Below are positions 18,283-27,752 of a stretch of DNA of 64,000 nt, one piece after another. The notes under the pieces were generated by a model that had not been told where the DNA came from, searched no databases, and worked only from the letters and a program-made list of their open reading frames with translations. The position numbers and the translations under genes were made by a program. The stretch covers positions 1 to 64,000 of the forward strand of contig DLPV01000003.1 of NCBI GenBank assembly GCA_002477465.1, read 5' to 3'. This stretch comes from Gammaproteobacteria bacterium UBA7449 (GTDB lineage Bacteria > Pseudomonadota > Gammaproteobacteria > Pseudomonadales > Pseudohongiellaceae). Position 1 is the stretch's first letter. Each line of letters opens with the position of its first letter.

Positions 18283-20787
18283 CTAACTGCTGGTGTGGGT
18301 CTCAATTCCTAGCGGCTTGAAAGTTATGAGTAACTGCGGCAACAGGGTCAATGAACCTGTGAGCGCGACCAGCATCGCCAGACTGGTCAGCAGGCCAAAG
18401 ACAATCGTAGGAATAAAATTGGATAAGGCCAGAATAGAGAAACCTGCCACGATCGTCATCGATGTGAAATACATGGCGCGCCCAATGCTGTTGTGACAGA
18501 AAAACATGGTCTGTCGATAGTTGCCGAAACGTGGAAACTCGCGCTTGAAACGGTGCATGTAATGAATCGTATTATCCACACCAATGCCCACAGAAATTGC
18601 CGCGATTGTGATCGTCATGATATCCAATGGGATATTAAGCCAGCCCATGATGCCAAGCACGAATGCGGCAGCGATGGCGTTAGGTATGATACAAAGCACC
18701 GCGATAGAGAATGAGCGAAATAACGTAAGAAACATCAGCATGATTGTCAGCATGACAACGCCGAGAGTCAGAATTTGCGACTGGAACAGACTCTGCAGCA
18801 CATTGTTGTACATCACCAGAATGCCGGTTATCCGCACATCCTCCTCCGCAAAACCGAACTCTTCTTCAACGCCGCGCTCTATTCGCTGCAACAGTTCGTT
18901 GCGATTCAGATCAGGTGCCGATTCGATCACGCGCACATTAAAGCGGGTTTGATTGTCTGCCACCGAGATAAAGGGATTGAGTACAGTGTCCTTCAAGGCC
19001 TCAGGTATGCGGTTGTATAGAATCGCCCACAGAAAACCATCAACCTCCTGGTTGCCGTTCAGCGCCTCGGCAAGTTGCACAATAGCACCGAAAGACAAGA
19101 CCTTGCCGGTCTGTGGATCCGCGTCAAGATACTCATGAATGGCCTGTATCTGCTCCATTTTGGGTGCAGTGAACCAGTAGGCGTCGCTATTGACATCACT
19201 GTCGCCAAAACCGTCTCCAAAGCCATCGTCAAACCCATCATCGAAGCCGTCATCAAAGTCATCACCGAAACCATCACCGGCCTCAGGCAGATTGACTACC
19301 ACATCAAAAGACAAGGTCCCGCCGAGTTTTTCATCGAACAGGCTCATACCCTGGTAAATTTCAGTACTCTCACGAAAGTAGTCGATAAAACTGTTTTCTA
19401 CCCGCAGCTTGCTCAGGCCAATCAAGCTGAATAGCAAAATCAACCCATATAGCACGAGCACATTGGTTTTTAGTTTATCTGTGGCACGCGCCAGAAAATC
19501 AGTCAGGTTAAGTCGCAGATTCGCGCTGACCTGACTCTCATCCTTTTTTAGCAGACTCATGATGGATGGAAAAAGCGTGAAAGCAACAACCAGCGCGGTC
19601 ACCACACCCATCATCATCATCCAGCCAAAGGTTATGATAGGCAGGATGCCGCTGACGATCAGGGAGCCAAATGCAACTGCTGTCGTTAAGGCGGTATAGA
19701 GGCAAGGCCGAAACATAGACAGCACTGCGTGACTCAGTAATTTGTCGTGATCACCATAGTGCCGGGTCGCCCTCAATTCCCGATAGCGCACCGTCAGGTG
19801 TACTGTCAGGGAAATAGTGATAATCAAAAGCAGGGAGATGAAATTAGATGACACTACGGTGACACGCCAATCCATCAATCCCAGCACACCCACCATAATG
19901 GTACCGGCCACGGCGCAGCACATCAGCGGCATGGCAACCCAGCGAATTTTTCGGAATATCAGGCCGAGTGCAAATATAATGAGCAGAACTACGGCACTGC
20001 TGAAGGTACTAAGGTCGCCCTGCACAAAGGTCACAAGATCATCGGCGATCATGGGCGCGCCGCCCAAATAGATCTCTGCTCCGTCTCGATAGCGGTCCAG
20101 GGTTGCCCGAATTTCCCCGATCATTTCATGTTGCCGATCGGCAGCCTGCACGCTATAGACCGCGTACTCCTCTTCAACCGCAACCAGCTCCGCCTGCTGC
20201 TCTGGCGTAACCTCACCGTCCCGCGCCAGCCCGCGCAACTCAGTGCGACGATTGACCAAGGAACGCGCCTTCTCATCAATTGCAAAGCCAACCTGCATGC
20301 CGGCTGTTTCTCCATCCGGGCTCAGCAGGGCATTACGGAATATCGGGCTGGAAATGATCTCTTCCCGCGCCGCTGCCAGGTCTGTTTCTGGATCCAGCAG
20401 TGTCAGATAGTCTTCAGAGATTCCAGTGAGCGGCGTGTCGCCGAATATTGGCACATTGAGAATGCTGTCCACAGACTCGACCCGCTCTATGCTCAGCAGG
20501 TCCTCGCGCAAACGCGTCAGGATTTCCAACTCGGCTGGATCGAACAGATCTCCGTCAGGGGTATAGGCTACGGTTACAGAATCGCTGGTGCCGTAGCGAT
20601 TATTGATTTGCCGGGAAAACTCCAGATCTGGATCATTTTCCAACAGCAGGGAATCAGCGGAGGCATCCAGACGAAAGTACTGAGCATGCCATGCGAAAAA
20701 GGCCACAACGACCAGCAGTCCTGCGATCACGAGTCGGGGCTTTTTGAACACTACGTCGCTGTAAAGCTTGGCTATGGAAGACGACAT
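18283..20787 (-). CDS. MMPL/RND family transporter
   Basis: 834 residues with the RND superfamily layout: one N-terminal membrane helix (residues 16-30), a large periplasmic loop, a bundle of five helices, a second loop and a final bundle ending in LVALTGSLTLLPQLL. The conserved helix-4 pattern occurs in both halves (LIITISLTVHLTVRYRE and SVGIGVDNTIHYMHRF, the second with the Asp of the proton relay). Proteins of this branch export lipids or hydrophobic compounds (HpnN/MmpL type). No partner periplasmic adaptor or TolC is adjacent. The second loop contains an Asp/Gly/Phe repeat tract. Minus strand, monocistronic in appearance. Confidence 0.85.
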   Translation of the reverse strand: MSSSIAKLYSDVVFKKPRLVIAGLLVVVAFFAWHAQYFRLDASADSLLLENDPDLEFSRQINNRYGTSDSVTVAYTPDGDLFDPAELEILTRLREDLLSIERVESVDSILNVPIFGDTPLTGISEDYLTLLDPETDLAAAREEIISSPIFRNALLSPDGETAGMQVGFAIDEKARSLVNRRTELRGLARDGEVTPEQQAELVAVEEEYAVYSVQAADRQHEMIGEIRATLDRYRDGAEIYLGGAPMIADDLVTFVQGDLSTFSSAVVLLIIFALGLIFRKIRWVAMPLMCCAVAGTIMVGVLGLMDWRVTVVSSNFISLLLIITISLTVHLTVRYRELRATRHYGDHDKLLSHAVLSMFRPCLYTALTTAVAFGSLIVSGILPIITFGWMMMMGVVTALVVAFTLFPSIMSLLKKDESQVSANLRLNLTDFLARATDKLKTNVLVLYGLILLFSLIGLSKLRVENSFIDYFRESTEIYQGMSLFDEKLGGTLSFDVVVNLPEAGDGFGDDFDDGFDDGFDDGFGDGFGDSDVNSDAYWFTAPKMEQIQAIHEYLDADPQTGKVLSFGAIVQLAEALNGNQEVDGFLWAILYNRIPEALKDTVLNPFISVADNQTRFNVRVIESAPDLNRNELLQRIERGVEEEFGFAEEDVRITGILVMYNNVLQSLFQSQILTLGVVMLTIMLMFLTLFRSFSIAVLCIIPNAIAAAFVLGIMGWLNIPLDIMTITIAAISVGIGVDNTIHYMHRFKREFPRFGNYRQTMFFCHNSIGRAMYFTSMTIVAGFSILALSNFIPTIVFGLLTSLAMLVALTGSLTLLPQLLITFKPLGIETHTSS

Positions 20788-21429
20788 TTTAACTGTGCAC
20801 TACTCAAATTGGGCTGTGACTATACGCGTTTTCACAGCAGTTATCGATGAACTATGTTGAACTTTAACGACGAGAAACGGGATCGCGATGAGTGTCTGGA
20901 GCCGGCCCAAATACCCGGCCGAATGAGCTTATCTCGATTGCCCCGCAGGCTCAAATTCGGACCAGCGGGCGACGGCTTGCTGCAAAATGCTCCCTGAATC
21001 AGTTACTGAATCTTGGAATGCGCTGGAAAGGAGGTTAAGCAATTGTTTTCTATGCATAAAATAATTGCGAGAAGAGACCCAAACTGAGCTCGCGGCCCTG
21101 CAACAATCTGTAATTTTGCGACGAGCCGAACTGGGCGCATCTGGCTAATATTGCTAACATTATCGCTAGTTGCCAGAGACAAGCTCTGCCCCAGGGGAGT
21201 CCACGGACTTGATACGGGAATGCTAGTGACAGCCTTGGCAATGAAGCCGTTAATTTGCGCCACTACTAGTCTCGATCTGAAACGGGTGACGAGTCATTAT
21301 GTATGATCAGGGTCAAGGTATAGGTCACAGAAGACGCAGAAGATTAGGAAAATTAAAGAAGGCAAGAAAAGCCAAGAGCCAAGAAAGTGCTAGATAAGGA
21401 CCGAAGAGACAGACGTCCAGGAGTTAGAA
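20788..21429. other. Long intergenic region without a recognised gene
   Basis: 642 bases between the divergent MMPL gene and the redoxin gene, so it should contain promoters in both directions. The last 130 bases are strongly purine-rich on the plus strand (many AAG and AGA triplets) and run into the redoxin start with a GGAG-like ribosome site. A 32-codon basic frame at 21299-21397 is visible but unsupported. No RNA gene, repeat or terminator recognised. Confidence 0.35.
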
Positions 21430-22026
21430 ATGAAATTACCAAGCAGATTAATCCTCACAATCTTTGCCCTCGCGTTCTCGGCTGCCGCGCTGGCAGACGA
21501 GTGGCTGCGCACGATTCCAGAGTTTGAGTTGACCGACCAGCACGGCGAGACCCACACCCTCGCAACCTATGAGCAGTATGACTACGTGGTGTTCTACGTA
21601 CAGGGCGTTGGCTGCCCAATCGCCCGCATTGCCCTACCCAACTACCGAGCGGTAAGGGACGAGTATGCGGATAAGAACATCGGATTCACCATGTTCAATT
21701 CAAATATACAGGACAACCTGCCCCGCATTGCGAAAGAATCGGATGAGTTTGGCATCGATTTCCCCATCATGAAAGATGAGGGCCAGCGACTCGCCAAGGC
21801 GCTGGGCGTGGAGCGAACCGCCGAGGTTTTCGTGGTCAATCCGCGCACTCAGGAGGTGCTGTTCCGAGGCCCAATTAACGACCAGTTGGGGTACGAGACG
21901 CAACGCAATGAGGCAAGCCAGCACTACCTGAAAGATGCCCTGAATACAGTCATGGCAGGTGGTGTGGTCAATATGGACGACATTCCCGATTCCAAGGGTT
22001 GCCTGGTCGCAATCTTCGATACTTGA
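21430..22026 (+). CDS. Exported redoxin (AhpC/TSA-like thioredoxin fold)
   Basis: 198 residues. The signal peptide ends at LAFSAAALADE. The thioredoxin fold is recognisable (IPEFELTDQHGETHTLATY, then YVVFYVQGVGCPIARIALP). Only one active-site cysteine is seen (Cys62, in GCPIAR), as in one-Cys peroxiredoxin-like or SCO-like redoxins; a further Cys sits at SKGCLVAIF near the end. The fold and its loops match the N-terminal domain of the larger fusion protein at 36733-38439, where this cysteine is lost. Probably a periplasmic redox protein. A strong terminator follows, so it is a single transcription unit. Confidence 0.75.
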   Translation: MKLPSRLILTIFALAFSAAALADEWLRTIPEFELTDQHGETHTLATYEQYDYVVFYVQGVGCPIARIALPNYRAVRDEYADKNIGFTMFNSNIQDNLPRIAKESDEFGIDFPIMKDEGQRLAKALGVERTAEVFVVNPRTQEVLFRGPINDQLGYETQRNEASQHYLKDALNTVMAGGVVNMDDIPDSKGCLVAIFDT

Positions 22027-22060
22027 TTAAAATCTGGTGAGTTAGAGAAATCAGGCAATA

Positions 22061-22087
22061 AAAAAGGGAGGCATAACCTCCCTTTTT
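22061..22087 (+). terminator. Rho-independent terminator
   Basis: Perfect 11-bp stem AAAAAGGGAGG / CCTCCCTTTTT with a CATAA loop, ending in a T run, 35 bases after the redoxin stop codon. The A-run at the 5' side would allow it to work in the other direction too. Confidence 0.9.
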
Positions 22088-22290
22088 GTGTAGGGTGTAA
22101 AATAAACCGCTCGCTGTTAAGTGACTTAGACTCCAGTTACGTCACTAGAGTAAGAATGATTCCGCAGCGCCCAATTTACCCAGAGTCAAATAATCTGGGT
22201 CTTTGGTAGTGCAGAGCAGAATGATCGCGTGCTACGTTTCGCAGGTCAATAAAGTTATTTTAGGTCTTATTGCATTGGTTTTAAGTTAAG

Positions 22291-22882
22291 ATGAAATACC
22301 CGTCTACTTAGTGGACGACGACCTCGATTTGCTGGATGCGCTTGCCCTCTATCTAGCGCAGGTTGGCTTTAACCCGGTATTGTTCAGCTCCAGCCAGGCG
22401 TTCCTGTCTTTTGATGAACTCTCTGAGAGTGGTTGCGTATTGCTGGATAACCACCTGCCAGACATTTCGGGACTGGACGTTCAGAAAAAACTCAGCGCGC
22501 GCGGCGATAAACTGCCCATAGTCTTCATGAGCGGCGACAGCCGCTTCAAAGATGTGGTCGCCGCCATCCAAGGTGGGCCGTGGGATTTTTGGAAAAACCT
22601 TTTTCACTGGCAGAACTTAAACCTGCTATTGAGGAGGCGTTGGAGCAAGCCAGGCAGCAAACCGAAGCACTTGCCGAACTCAGCGAACCCGATATCCCAT
22701 CCCTCACTCGGCGTGAGAAAGAAGTCTATAAGCTTGCGATCAAGGGCTACTCAATCAAGAAGATTGCCGAAGAACTGGACATTTCAACCAGCACGGTCGA
22801 ATTCCATCGCAGTAATATCTTACTCAAAGCTGGTGTCACCAGCATCGCCGAGCTGATTGCCCGCGCGCTCGAGTCGCGTTAA
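22291..22882 (+). pseudogene. FixJ/NarL-type response regulator broken by two single-base losses
   Basis: Two frames together encode one response regulator. The receiver part has the acidic pocket (VDDDLD), the phosphoacceptor Asp in CVLLDNHLPDISG and MSGDSR; it is then cut off. The other frame continues with LEKPFSLAEL (the conserved Lys) and a LuxR-type helix-turn-helix (LTRREKEVYKLAIKGYSIKKIAEELDISTSTVEFHR). One extra T in the five-T run at 22586-22590 joins the frames. One extra A in the AAA at 22294-22296 links the ATG at 22291 to the first strand (IPVYLVDDD), which otherwise has no start. As written the gene cannot make a full product. Either sequencing error or real decay. No histidine kinase adjacent. 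Confidence 0.8.
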
Positions 22883-22929
22883 CCAGGATTTCGAAACAAT
22901 CTGTCTGCACTGTCTAAACTGACTTCAAA

Positions 22930-23700
22930 CTATTCAACGAAGGCACGTTCAATCACGTACTGCGCCTTGATACCTTGCCGGGATTCCTTGAAATTCCAAC
23001 CATCCAGAATAGTGCAACAATCCTTGAGCATGCTTGGGCTGCCGCAGATCATGAAACGGTCATGCTCAGCGTCTGCAGTCGGCAGGCCCAGGTCAGAAAA
23101 AAATCGGCCGCTTGTCATCAAGTCTGTAAGCCGACCCTGATTCTTATAGGGTTCCCGCGTGACCGTCGGGTAGTAGACTAGCTTCTCGCAAATGGTTTGC
23201 CCGAAGAATTCATTTTCAGGCAATTGCCCGAGGATGAAGTCCTGGTAGGCAAGCTCGCTTTCATAGCGCACACCATGGGTCAGAATGACGCGGTCAAAGC
23301 GCTCATAGACTTCCGGATCCTGGACAATGCTGATGAATGGCGCCAACCCGGTGCCGGTGCTGATCAGGAAAAGATTGCGACCAGGCAGCAAATGATCCAC
23401 CACCAGGGTGCCGGTAGGCTTGCTGCTCACCAACAGTTGATCTCCAACCCGGATGTTCTGGAGGCGGGAAGTAAGGGGGCCGTCTGGCACCTTAATGCTG
23501 AAGAACTCTAGCTCTTCATCATAGTTGGGACTGGCGATGCTGTAGGCACGCATCAGGGGTTTGCCTTCAACCTCCATACCCAGCATCACGAAATGCCCAT
23601 TTTCAAACCGAAGCGAACGATCTCGGGTGGTCTTGAAGCTGAACAGCGAGTCATTCCAATGATGAACGTCGGTAACATTTTGAGTAGATAAGGCCGCCAC
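22930..23700 (-). CDS. fpr: Ferredoxin-NADP reductase
   Basis: 256 residues, normal bacterial Fpr size (subclass with C-terminal AFVE). The FAD site is RAYSIASP near residues 51-58; the NADP site is STGTGLAPF, followed by HGVRYESELAY and the late MICGSPSML. The enzyme exchanges electrons between NADPH and ferredoxin or flavodoxin, often in defence against oxidants. A LysR gene is divergent from it across 129 bases that hold a near-perfect palindrome. The same pairing (fprA with FinR) is known in Pseudomonas. Confidence 0.92.
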   Translation of the reverse strand: MAALSTQNVTDVHHWNDSLFSFKTTRDRSLRFENGHFVMLGMEVEGKPLMRAYSIASPNYDEELEFFSIKVPDGPLTSRLQNIRVGDQLLVSSKPTGTLVVDHLLPGRNLFLISTGTGLAPFISIVQDPEVYERFDRVILTHGVRYESELAYQDFILGQLPENEFFGQTICEKLVYYPTVTREPYKNQGRLTDLMTSGRFFSDLGLPTADAEHDRFMICGSPSMLKDCCTILDGWNFKESRQGIKAQYVIERAFVE

Positions 23701-23763
23701 AGCAAACTCCTCCTGGATTTAGGCGGGCGCAAGTTTAACGGCGGGTGATATATCTGTAAAATT

Positions 23764-23781
23764 GATTATATTAATATGATC
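23764..23781. promoter_or_regulatory. Candidate LysR operator between fpr and its regulator
   Basis: The 18-base sequence GATTATATTAATATGATC is palindromic except for one T/G pair, and its inner 10 bases (ATATTAATAT) are perfect. It lies in the AT-rich divergent promoter region, 48 bases before the chosen LysR start. It fits the T-N11-A style of LysR sites. That it is the operator is inferred from position and symmetry. Confidence 0.5.
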
Positions 23782-23829
23782 TATTTATTTATTAGATATA
23801 GGCCGGTTTTTAAATACAGGTTCAGCCCA

Positions 23830-24708
23830 ATGCACTTTTCTCTAAAACAGCTCGAAGTATTTCTGGCGGTTGCCAATCACGAGAATGTCAGTGTCGCCGC
23901 CAGGGAACTCTCAATGTCTCAATCTGCCGCCAGCACTGCCTTAAAAGAATTAGAACAACGCTTCGAACTACAGTTTTTCGATCGGATCGGTAAGCGTCTT
24001 CAGCTCAATGAAGCAGGCAGCGCCCTGCGCCGCCGCGCCGCGGCCCTGCTATCTGAGGCGTCAGAATTGGAAAACAGTCTGCTCACGCATACTGAGGTGG
24101 GTGAGTTAAAAGTCGGGGCTACCTTGACCATTGGCAACTATCTCGGAATCGGCATCCTGGCGGATTTCATGGCGGAGCATCCAGAAGCACAGGTGAAACT
24201 CACCGTGGAGAACACGGCATCCATCGCTCACAAAGTACGCAATTTTGAGCTGGACATAGGTCTTATCGAAGGCGAGTTGCAGGATCCGGATCTGGAGATA
24301 ATCTATTGGCGCGATGATGAACTCGCACTGTTCACTGCCCCGGATCACCCACTGGCAGGTAAGAAATCCCTCAGCGAAGCAGAGCTGCTGGAGGCTAACT
24401 GGATTGTCCGCGAGCCTGGATCAGGCACCCGCCAGGCCTTCGATCGCGCCATGACCGGCATCCTACCTAATCTAAAACTGAGATTGGAGCTGCAGCATAC
24501 CGAAGGCATCAAACGGGCTGTAGAAGCGGGTCTGGGCATTGGTTGTTTGTCCAGGCTCACTCTGGAAGAGGCTTTTAAAAGGAAAACACTGGTACCATTG
24601 GCGGCGCCGCAGCGACACTGGCAGCGCAAGTTCTATTTCGTGCTGCACAAACAGAAGTATCGAGGAATCGGTGTGACCAGCTGGATGTCTCACTGCCGCA
24701 GGGTATAG
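23830..24708 (+). CDS. LysR-type regulator, FinR-like position
   Basis: 292 residues from the ATG at 23830; this start gives the standard LysR opening (MHFSLKQLEVFLAVANHENVS), whereas the frame to 23776 adds a hydrophobic leader foreign to the family. The winged helix (residues 1-60, with AARELSMSQSAASTALKELEQR) is followed by a periplasmic-binding-like effector domain (LKVGATLTIGNYLGIGILADF, and ELDIGLIEGELQDPDL). Divergent from fpr. In Pseudomonas the similarly placed FinR activates fpr under redox stress; the same job is inferred here. Confidence 0.85.
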   Translation: MHFSLKQLEVFLAVANHENVSVAARELSMSQSAASTALKELEQRFELQFFDRIGKRLQLNEAGSALRRRAAALLSEASELENSLLTHTEVGELKVGATLTIGNYLGIGILADFMAEHPEAQVKLTVENTASIAHKVRNFELDIGLIEGELQDPDLEIIYWRDDELALFTAPDHPLAGKKSLSEAELLEANWIVREPGSGTRQAFDRAMTGILPNLKLRLELQHTEGIKRAVEAGLGIGCLSRLTLEEAFKRKTLVPLAAPQRHWQRKFYFVLHKQKYRGIGVTSWMSHCRRV

Positions 24709-24755
24709 CGCAAGCTACAAGTGAACGTATTAGTGAACATCATCGTAGAAATCAA

Positions 24756-27077
24756 ATGAAACTGGACTTATCAGCCCTTGCCAATCGCGTTGCGACCCTT
24801 TGTGTTGAGCGTCGCCTGGCGTTGTTCACGGCCAGTGGCCTGATGATGGTCATGCTGGCAACCGGCATACTGTTGACCAGTTTCGACGGCACTTTCAACG
24901 CCTTGCTGACGGAAAGCGACCCTTATCTGGACGAACTGGAAATCATGGATGACGAATTTCCGATTCCAACGGAAGCGGCGTTCATCTTTGTGGCCCCCGA
25001 AGGTGGCACCATTTTCGATACCGCAATCCTGCGTGCGATTGAAGACCTGCGAGAGAGCTATGAAGTCGTCCCTCTGGCCGACTACCTGTCCACCATTATC
25101 AATTGGGTCTCACCTGAAACCCAACGGCGCCTGTTCGCCAAACGCATCAACGAATATTCAGAGGCTGAACTCAGCGCGCTAGCCGAAACGGCCATACAGG
25201 ATCGCCTGCTAACCAATAACTTACTGGCCAAGGACGCCAGTCTGACTTTTGGAAACCTGTCCCTGAATGCCCGCGATGCCGGTGTTGACCAACGCATGGA
25301 AATCGCAACTGCGATCAAGCAGCTAAGGGATGATATCCGGGCTCGCCATCCCGATGTTGAGCTGTACGTCGGCTCTGACTTCATTCTGGAACAAAGCAGC
25401 CAGTCCGCCATGATCAAGGATCTCACCAGCCTGCTGCCCATCGTAATAATTATCTGCGTGCTGGTGATCTGCTATTGCTTCCGCTCCATTACCCTGGGTG
25501 CAAGCATCCTGATCCATGTCTTATTTACGACGATCTGCACGATTGGCACTGTGAACTACTTCGGATTTTCCTTTAACAGCATTTCGGTGATCGCACCGCT
25601 GGTGGTGATCATTATCGCTGTGGCCAACAGCGTCCACATTATCTCTATCTATAAACAGGCGCTCGCATCGGGTATGGATCACCTGCAGGCCATGCGCCAC
25701 AGCCTGGCCTATAATTTCCAGCCAATATCGCTGGCCGCTGTAACCACGGCAATAGGATTTTCCTCTCTCAACATGACCTCATCTCCCGCAATTCAGGATT
25801 TCGGTCGGATCGTGGCTATCGGTATCGTCTTTGCCTACAGCCTCACCTTTACGCTGCTCCCCGCATTAATGGTGTGGTTCTCACGACTTGCCGGCAATAC
25901 TGAGACTCAGAGTTCCCACTTTCTTCAGAATGGGCTCGAACGGGTGATCAGTTTTACCCAGTCTCGGGATAAACCCATTTTCCTCGGTTGCACGGCACTG
26001 GCAGTCTTCACCGCAATGTTGCTGCCGCTAAATGAAACTGATTTTAATCGTCTGGACTTCATCGCAAATGATGATGAGATTCGCGAGTATTACGACAAGG
26101 TTGCTGAGAATATGAATCGCGGCCCGGCCCTGACCTACGCGATAAAAACGCCAGTAGAAAACGGTGTGGTAAATATAAAGTTTCTGCGCGAAGTAGAAGC
26201 GTTCACGAACTGGATGACCAGTTTGCCGCGAATCGAGTCCGTTGGCAGTCTCAACGATGTGCTCAAAACGATTAACCAGTTCATCAACGATCAGGACCCG
26301 GAGTACTACTTCCTGCCTGATGAAGAGAGCACAGTAGAAAATTATCTTGACGCCTTCGCACTGGTAAACAGCAAAGAATTTCCCATGAGCGGATTCATTA
26401 ATGATGACTTCTCCGCCATCACAGTATTCGTCAACGCCACCCAAATCTCCAATCAGGAATTGCTCGACCTGGATCTCGAGATCACACAGCGATTTTCAGA
26501 GGAATTCAGTGATGCCACTCTGATTCACGGCAGTGGCCTGCTCGTGTTTTCCAGAATGGATGAATTGGTTACTACGGAACTACTGCAGGGCTATTCTGTC
26601 AGCCTGATGCTGATCACCTTAACCCTGATATTTGGCCTCGGCAGCCTTTATTTTGGCATCCTCAGCGTGCTGCCCAATCTATTGCCTGCGACCATGGTGT
26701 TCGGATTCTGGGCACTGTTTGTGGGCCAGCTGGATCCTTTCGTCATGATGCTATTCAGCATCAGCATTGGTCTGGTAGTGGACGATACCGTGCATATACT
26801 GAGTCACTATCTCGAGGGTCGTCGCACTGGCGCAAACCAGGCCGAAGCCGTTGCTCACTCTATAAGAGTGGCAGGCCCAGCACTTACAGTTACCACGCTT
26901 GTCCTTGCGCTGGGTACGACAATCCTTATATTTGCCAACACCATCTATTTTCAGCAGTCCGCCAAACTGCTGGTGCCTATTGTGGTGCTAGCCCTCGTGC
27001 TGGATTTGCTCTATTTACCCACGATTCTCAAGCGCTTTGATAACCGCTTTCCCGCCAAACCAATTTCGCAATCCTGA
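24756..27077 (+). CDS. MMPL/RND family transporter
   Basis: 773 residues. N-terminal membrane helix (ALFTASGLMMVMLATGILLTSF), large loop, five-helix bundle from about residue 226 (LLPIVIIICVLVICYCF) to 380, second loop, and a second bundle from about residue 600. The conserved helix-4 Asp is kept in SIGLVVDDTVHILSHYLEG. Same family as the 834-residue protein at 18283-20787, but lacking its Asp/Gly tract and different in the loops. It is followed after 36 bases by a thioesterase gene on the same strand, which suggests handling of fatty or acyl compounds. Confidence 0.85.
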   Translation: MKLDLSALANRVATLCVERRLALFTASGLMMVMLATGILLTSFDGTFNALLTESDPYLDELEIMDDEFPIPTEAAFIFVAPEGGTIFDTAILRAIEDLRESYEVVPLADYLSTIINWVSPETQRRLFAKRINEYSEAELSALAETAIQDRLLTNNLLAKDASLTFGNLSLNARDAGVDQRMEIATAIKQLRDDIRARHPDVELYVGSDFILEQSSQSAMIKDLTSLLPIVIIICVLVICYCFRSITLGASILIHVLFTTICTIGTVNYFGFSFNSISVIAPLVVIIIAVANSVHIISIYKQALASGMDHLQAMRHSLAYNFQPISLAAVTTAIGFSSLNMTSSPAIQDFGRIVAIGIVFAYSLTFTLLPALMVWFSRLAGNTETQSSHFLQNGLERVISFTQSRDKPIFLGCTALAVFTAMLLPLNETDFNRLDFIANDDEIREYYDKVAENMNRGPALTYAIKTPVENGVVNIKFLREVEAFTNWMTSLPRIESVGSLNDVLKTINQFINDQDPEYYFLPDEESTVENYLDAFALVNSKEFPMSGFINDDFSAITVFVNATQISNQELLDLDLEITQRFSEEFSDATLIHGSGLLVFSRMDELVTTELLQGYSVSLMLITLTLIFGLGSLYFGILSVLPNLLPATMVFGFWALFVGQLDPFVMMLFSISIGLVVDDTVHILSHYLEGRRTGANQAEAVAHSIRVAGPALTVTTLVLALGTTILIFANTIYFQQSAKLLVPIVVLALVLDLLYLPTILKRFDNRFPAKPISQS

Positions 27078-27113
27078 AGATCACACAAACACACTAGAGA
27101 GCTGTATTTTATT

Positions 27114-27521
27114 ATGGTCAGCAAAGAAGAAATGATCGCCTGGTTCAAGAGCGAGTTCCCACAGGCCCGTTATGAGATTGAAGAATTCACCGCAGACAGC
27201 ATTATCGTGCGCCACCGGGTAGAAGAGCGCGACTTACGGCCGGGCGGCACGGTCTCAGGTCCAACCATGATGGCACTTGCCGACACGGCAATCTATGTCG
27301 CCCTGCTGCGGCAAATTGGCTTTGTCGCACTGGCCGTCACCACCAGCCTCAATTTCAATTTCCTGCGCAAACCCGTGGCGAACGCGGATATTCTGGCAGA
27401 ATGTAAGTTGCTGAAGCTTGGCAGGTCTCTAGCGGTAGGAGAGGTGTCTATCTACTCCGACGGAGATGAGGCACCGGTGGCCCACGCCGTGGGGACCTAC
27501 TCTATTCCTCCGAAAAGCTAG
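27114..27521 (+). CDS. Hotdog-fold thioesterase, PaaI type
   Basis: 135 residues, single hotdog domain. The signature is RPGGTVSGPTMMALADTAIYVALL, where the Asp in LADTA takes the catalytic position of PaaI/4HBT thioesterases. The later strands (LAVTTSLNFNFLRKPV and ILAECKLLKLGRSLAVGEV) complete the fold. It cleaves acyl-CoA or aryl-CoA thioesters; substrate unknown. It sits between the MMPL gene and an acyl-CoA ligase, so the three may act on one acyl compound. Confidence 0.85.
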   Translation: MVSKEEMIAWFKSEFPQARYEIEEFTADSIIVRHRVEERDLRPGGTVSGPTMMALADTAIYVALLRQIGFVALAVTTSLNFNFLRKPVANADILAECKLLKLGRSLAVGEVSIYSDGDEAPVAHAVGTYSIPPKS

Positions 27522-27752
27522 AGTGCATCAGCACTAAAGCAGGCCAAGCAGACACCCTCAACTAACTCTTGTACTTTAGCCGCTGTGATTTAATATCGGA
27601 ATCTGCTGTCCGAGACCAAGACACGGCTTGACTACAGAGTCTCGATGCTAGGGCGAGTGCAGAGCTGCCGACTCAAGAATCAGTTTGCTCGGGCTGTGCA
27701 CTGGCGCCAGCTTCCCTTTAATAGCAATTGAAAATAGTCCGGGAACAACGAA

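Noticed and set aside
20128..20850. 240-codon plus-strand frame opposite the MMPL gene start.
   Set aside because: Antisense shadow; no signal, no family, and the opposite strand has an RND layout.
21299..21397. 32-codon basic frame (starts MYDQGQGIGHRRRRR) in the gap before the redoxin gene.
   Set aside because: The tract is purine-rich, which favours Arg and Lys codons by chance; no clear ribosome site and no family.
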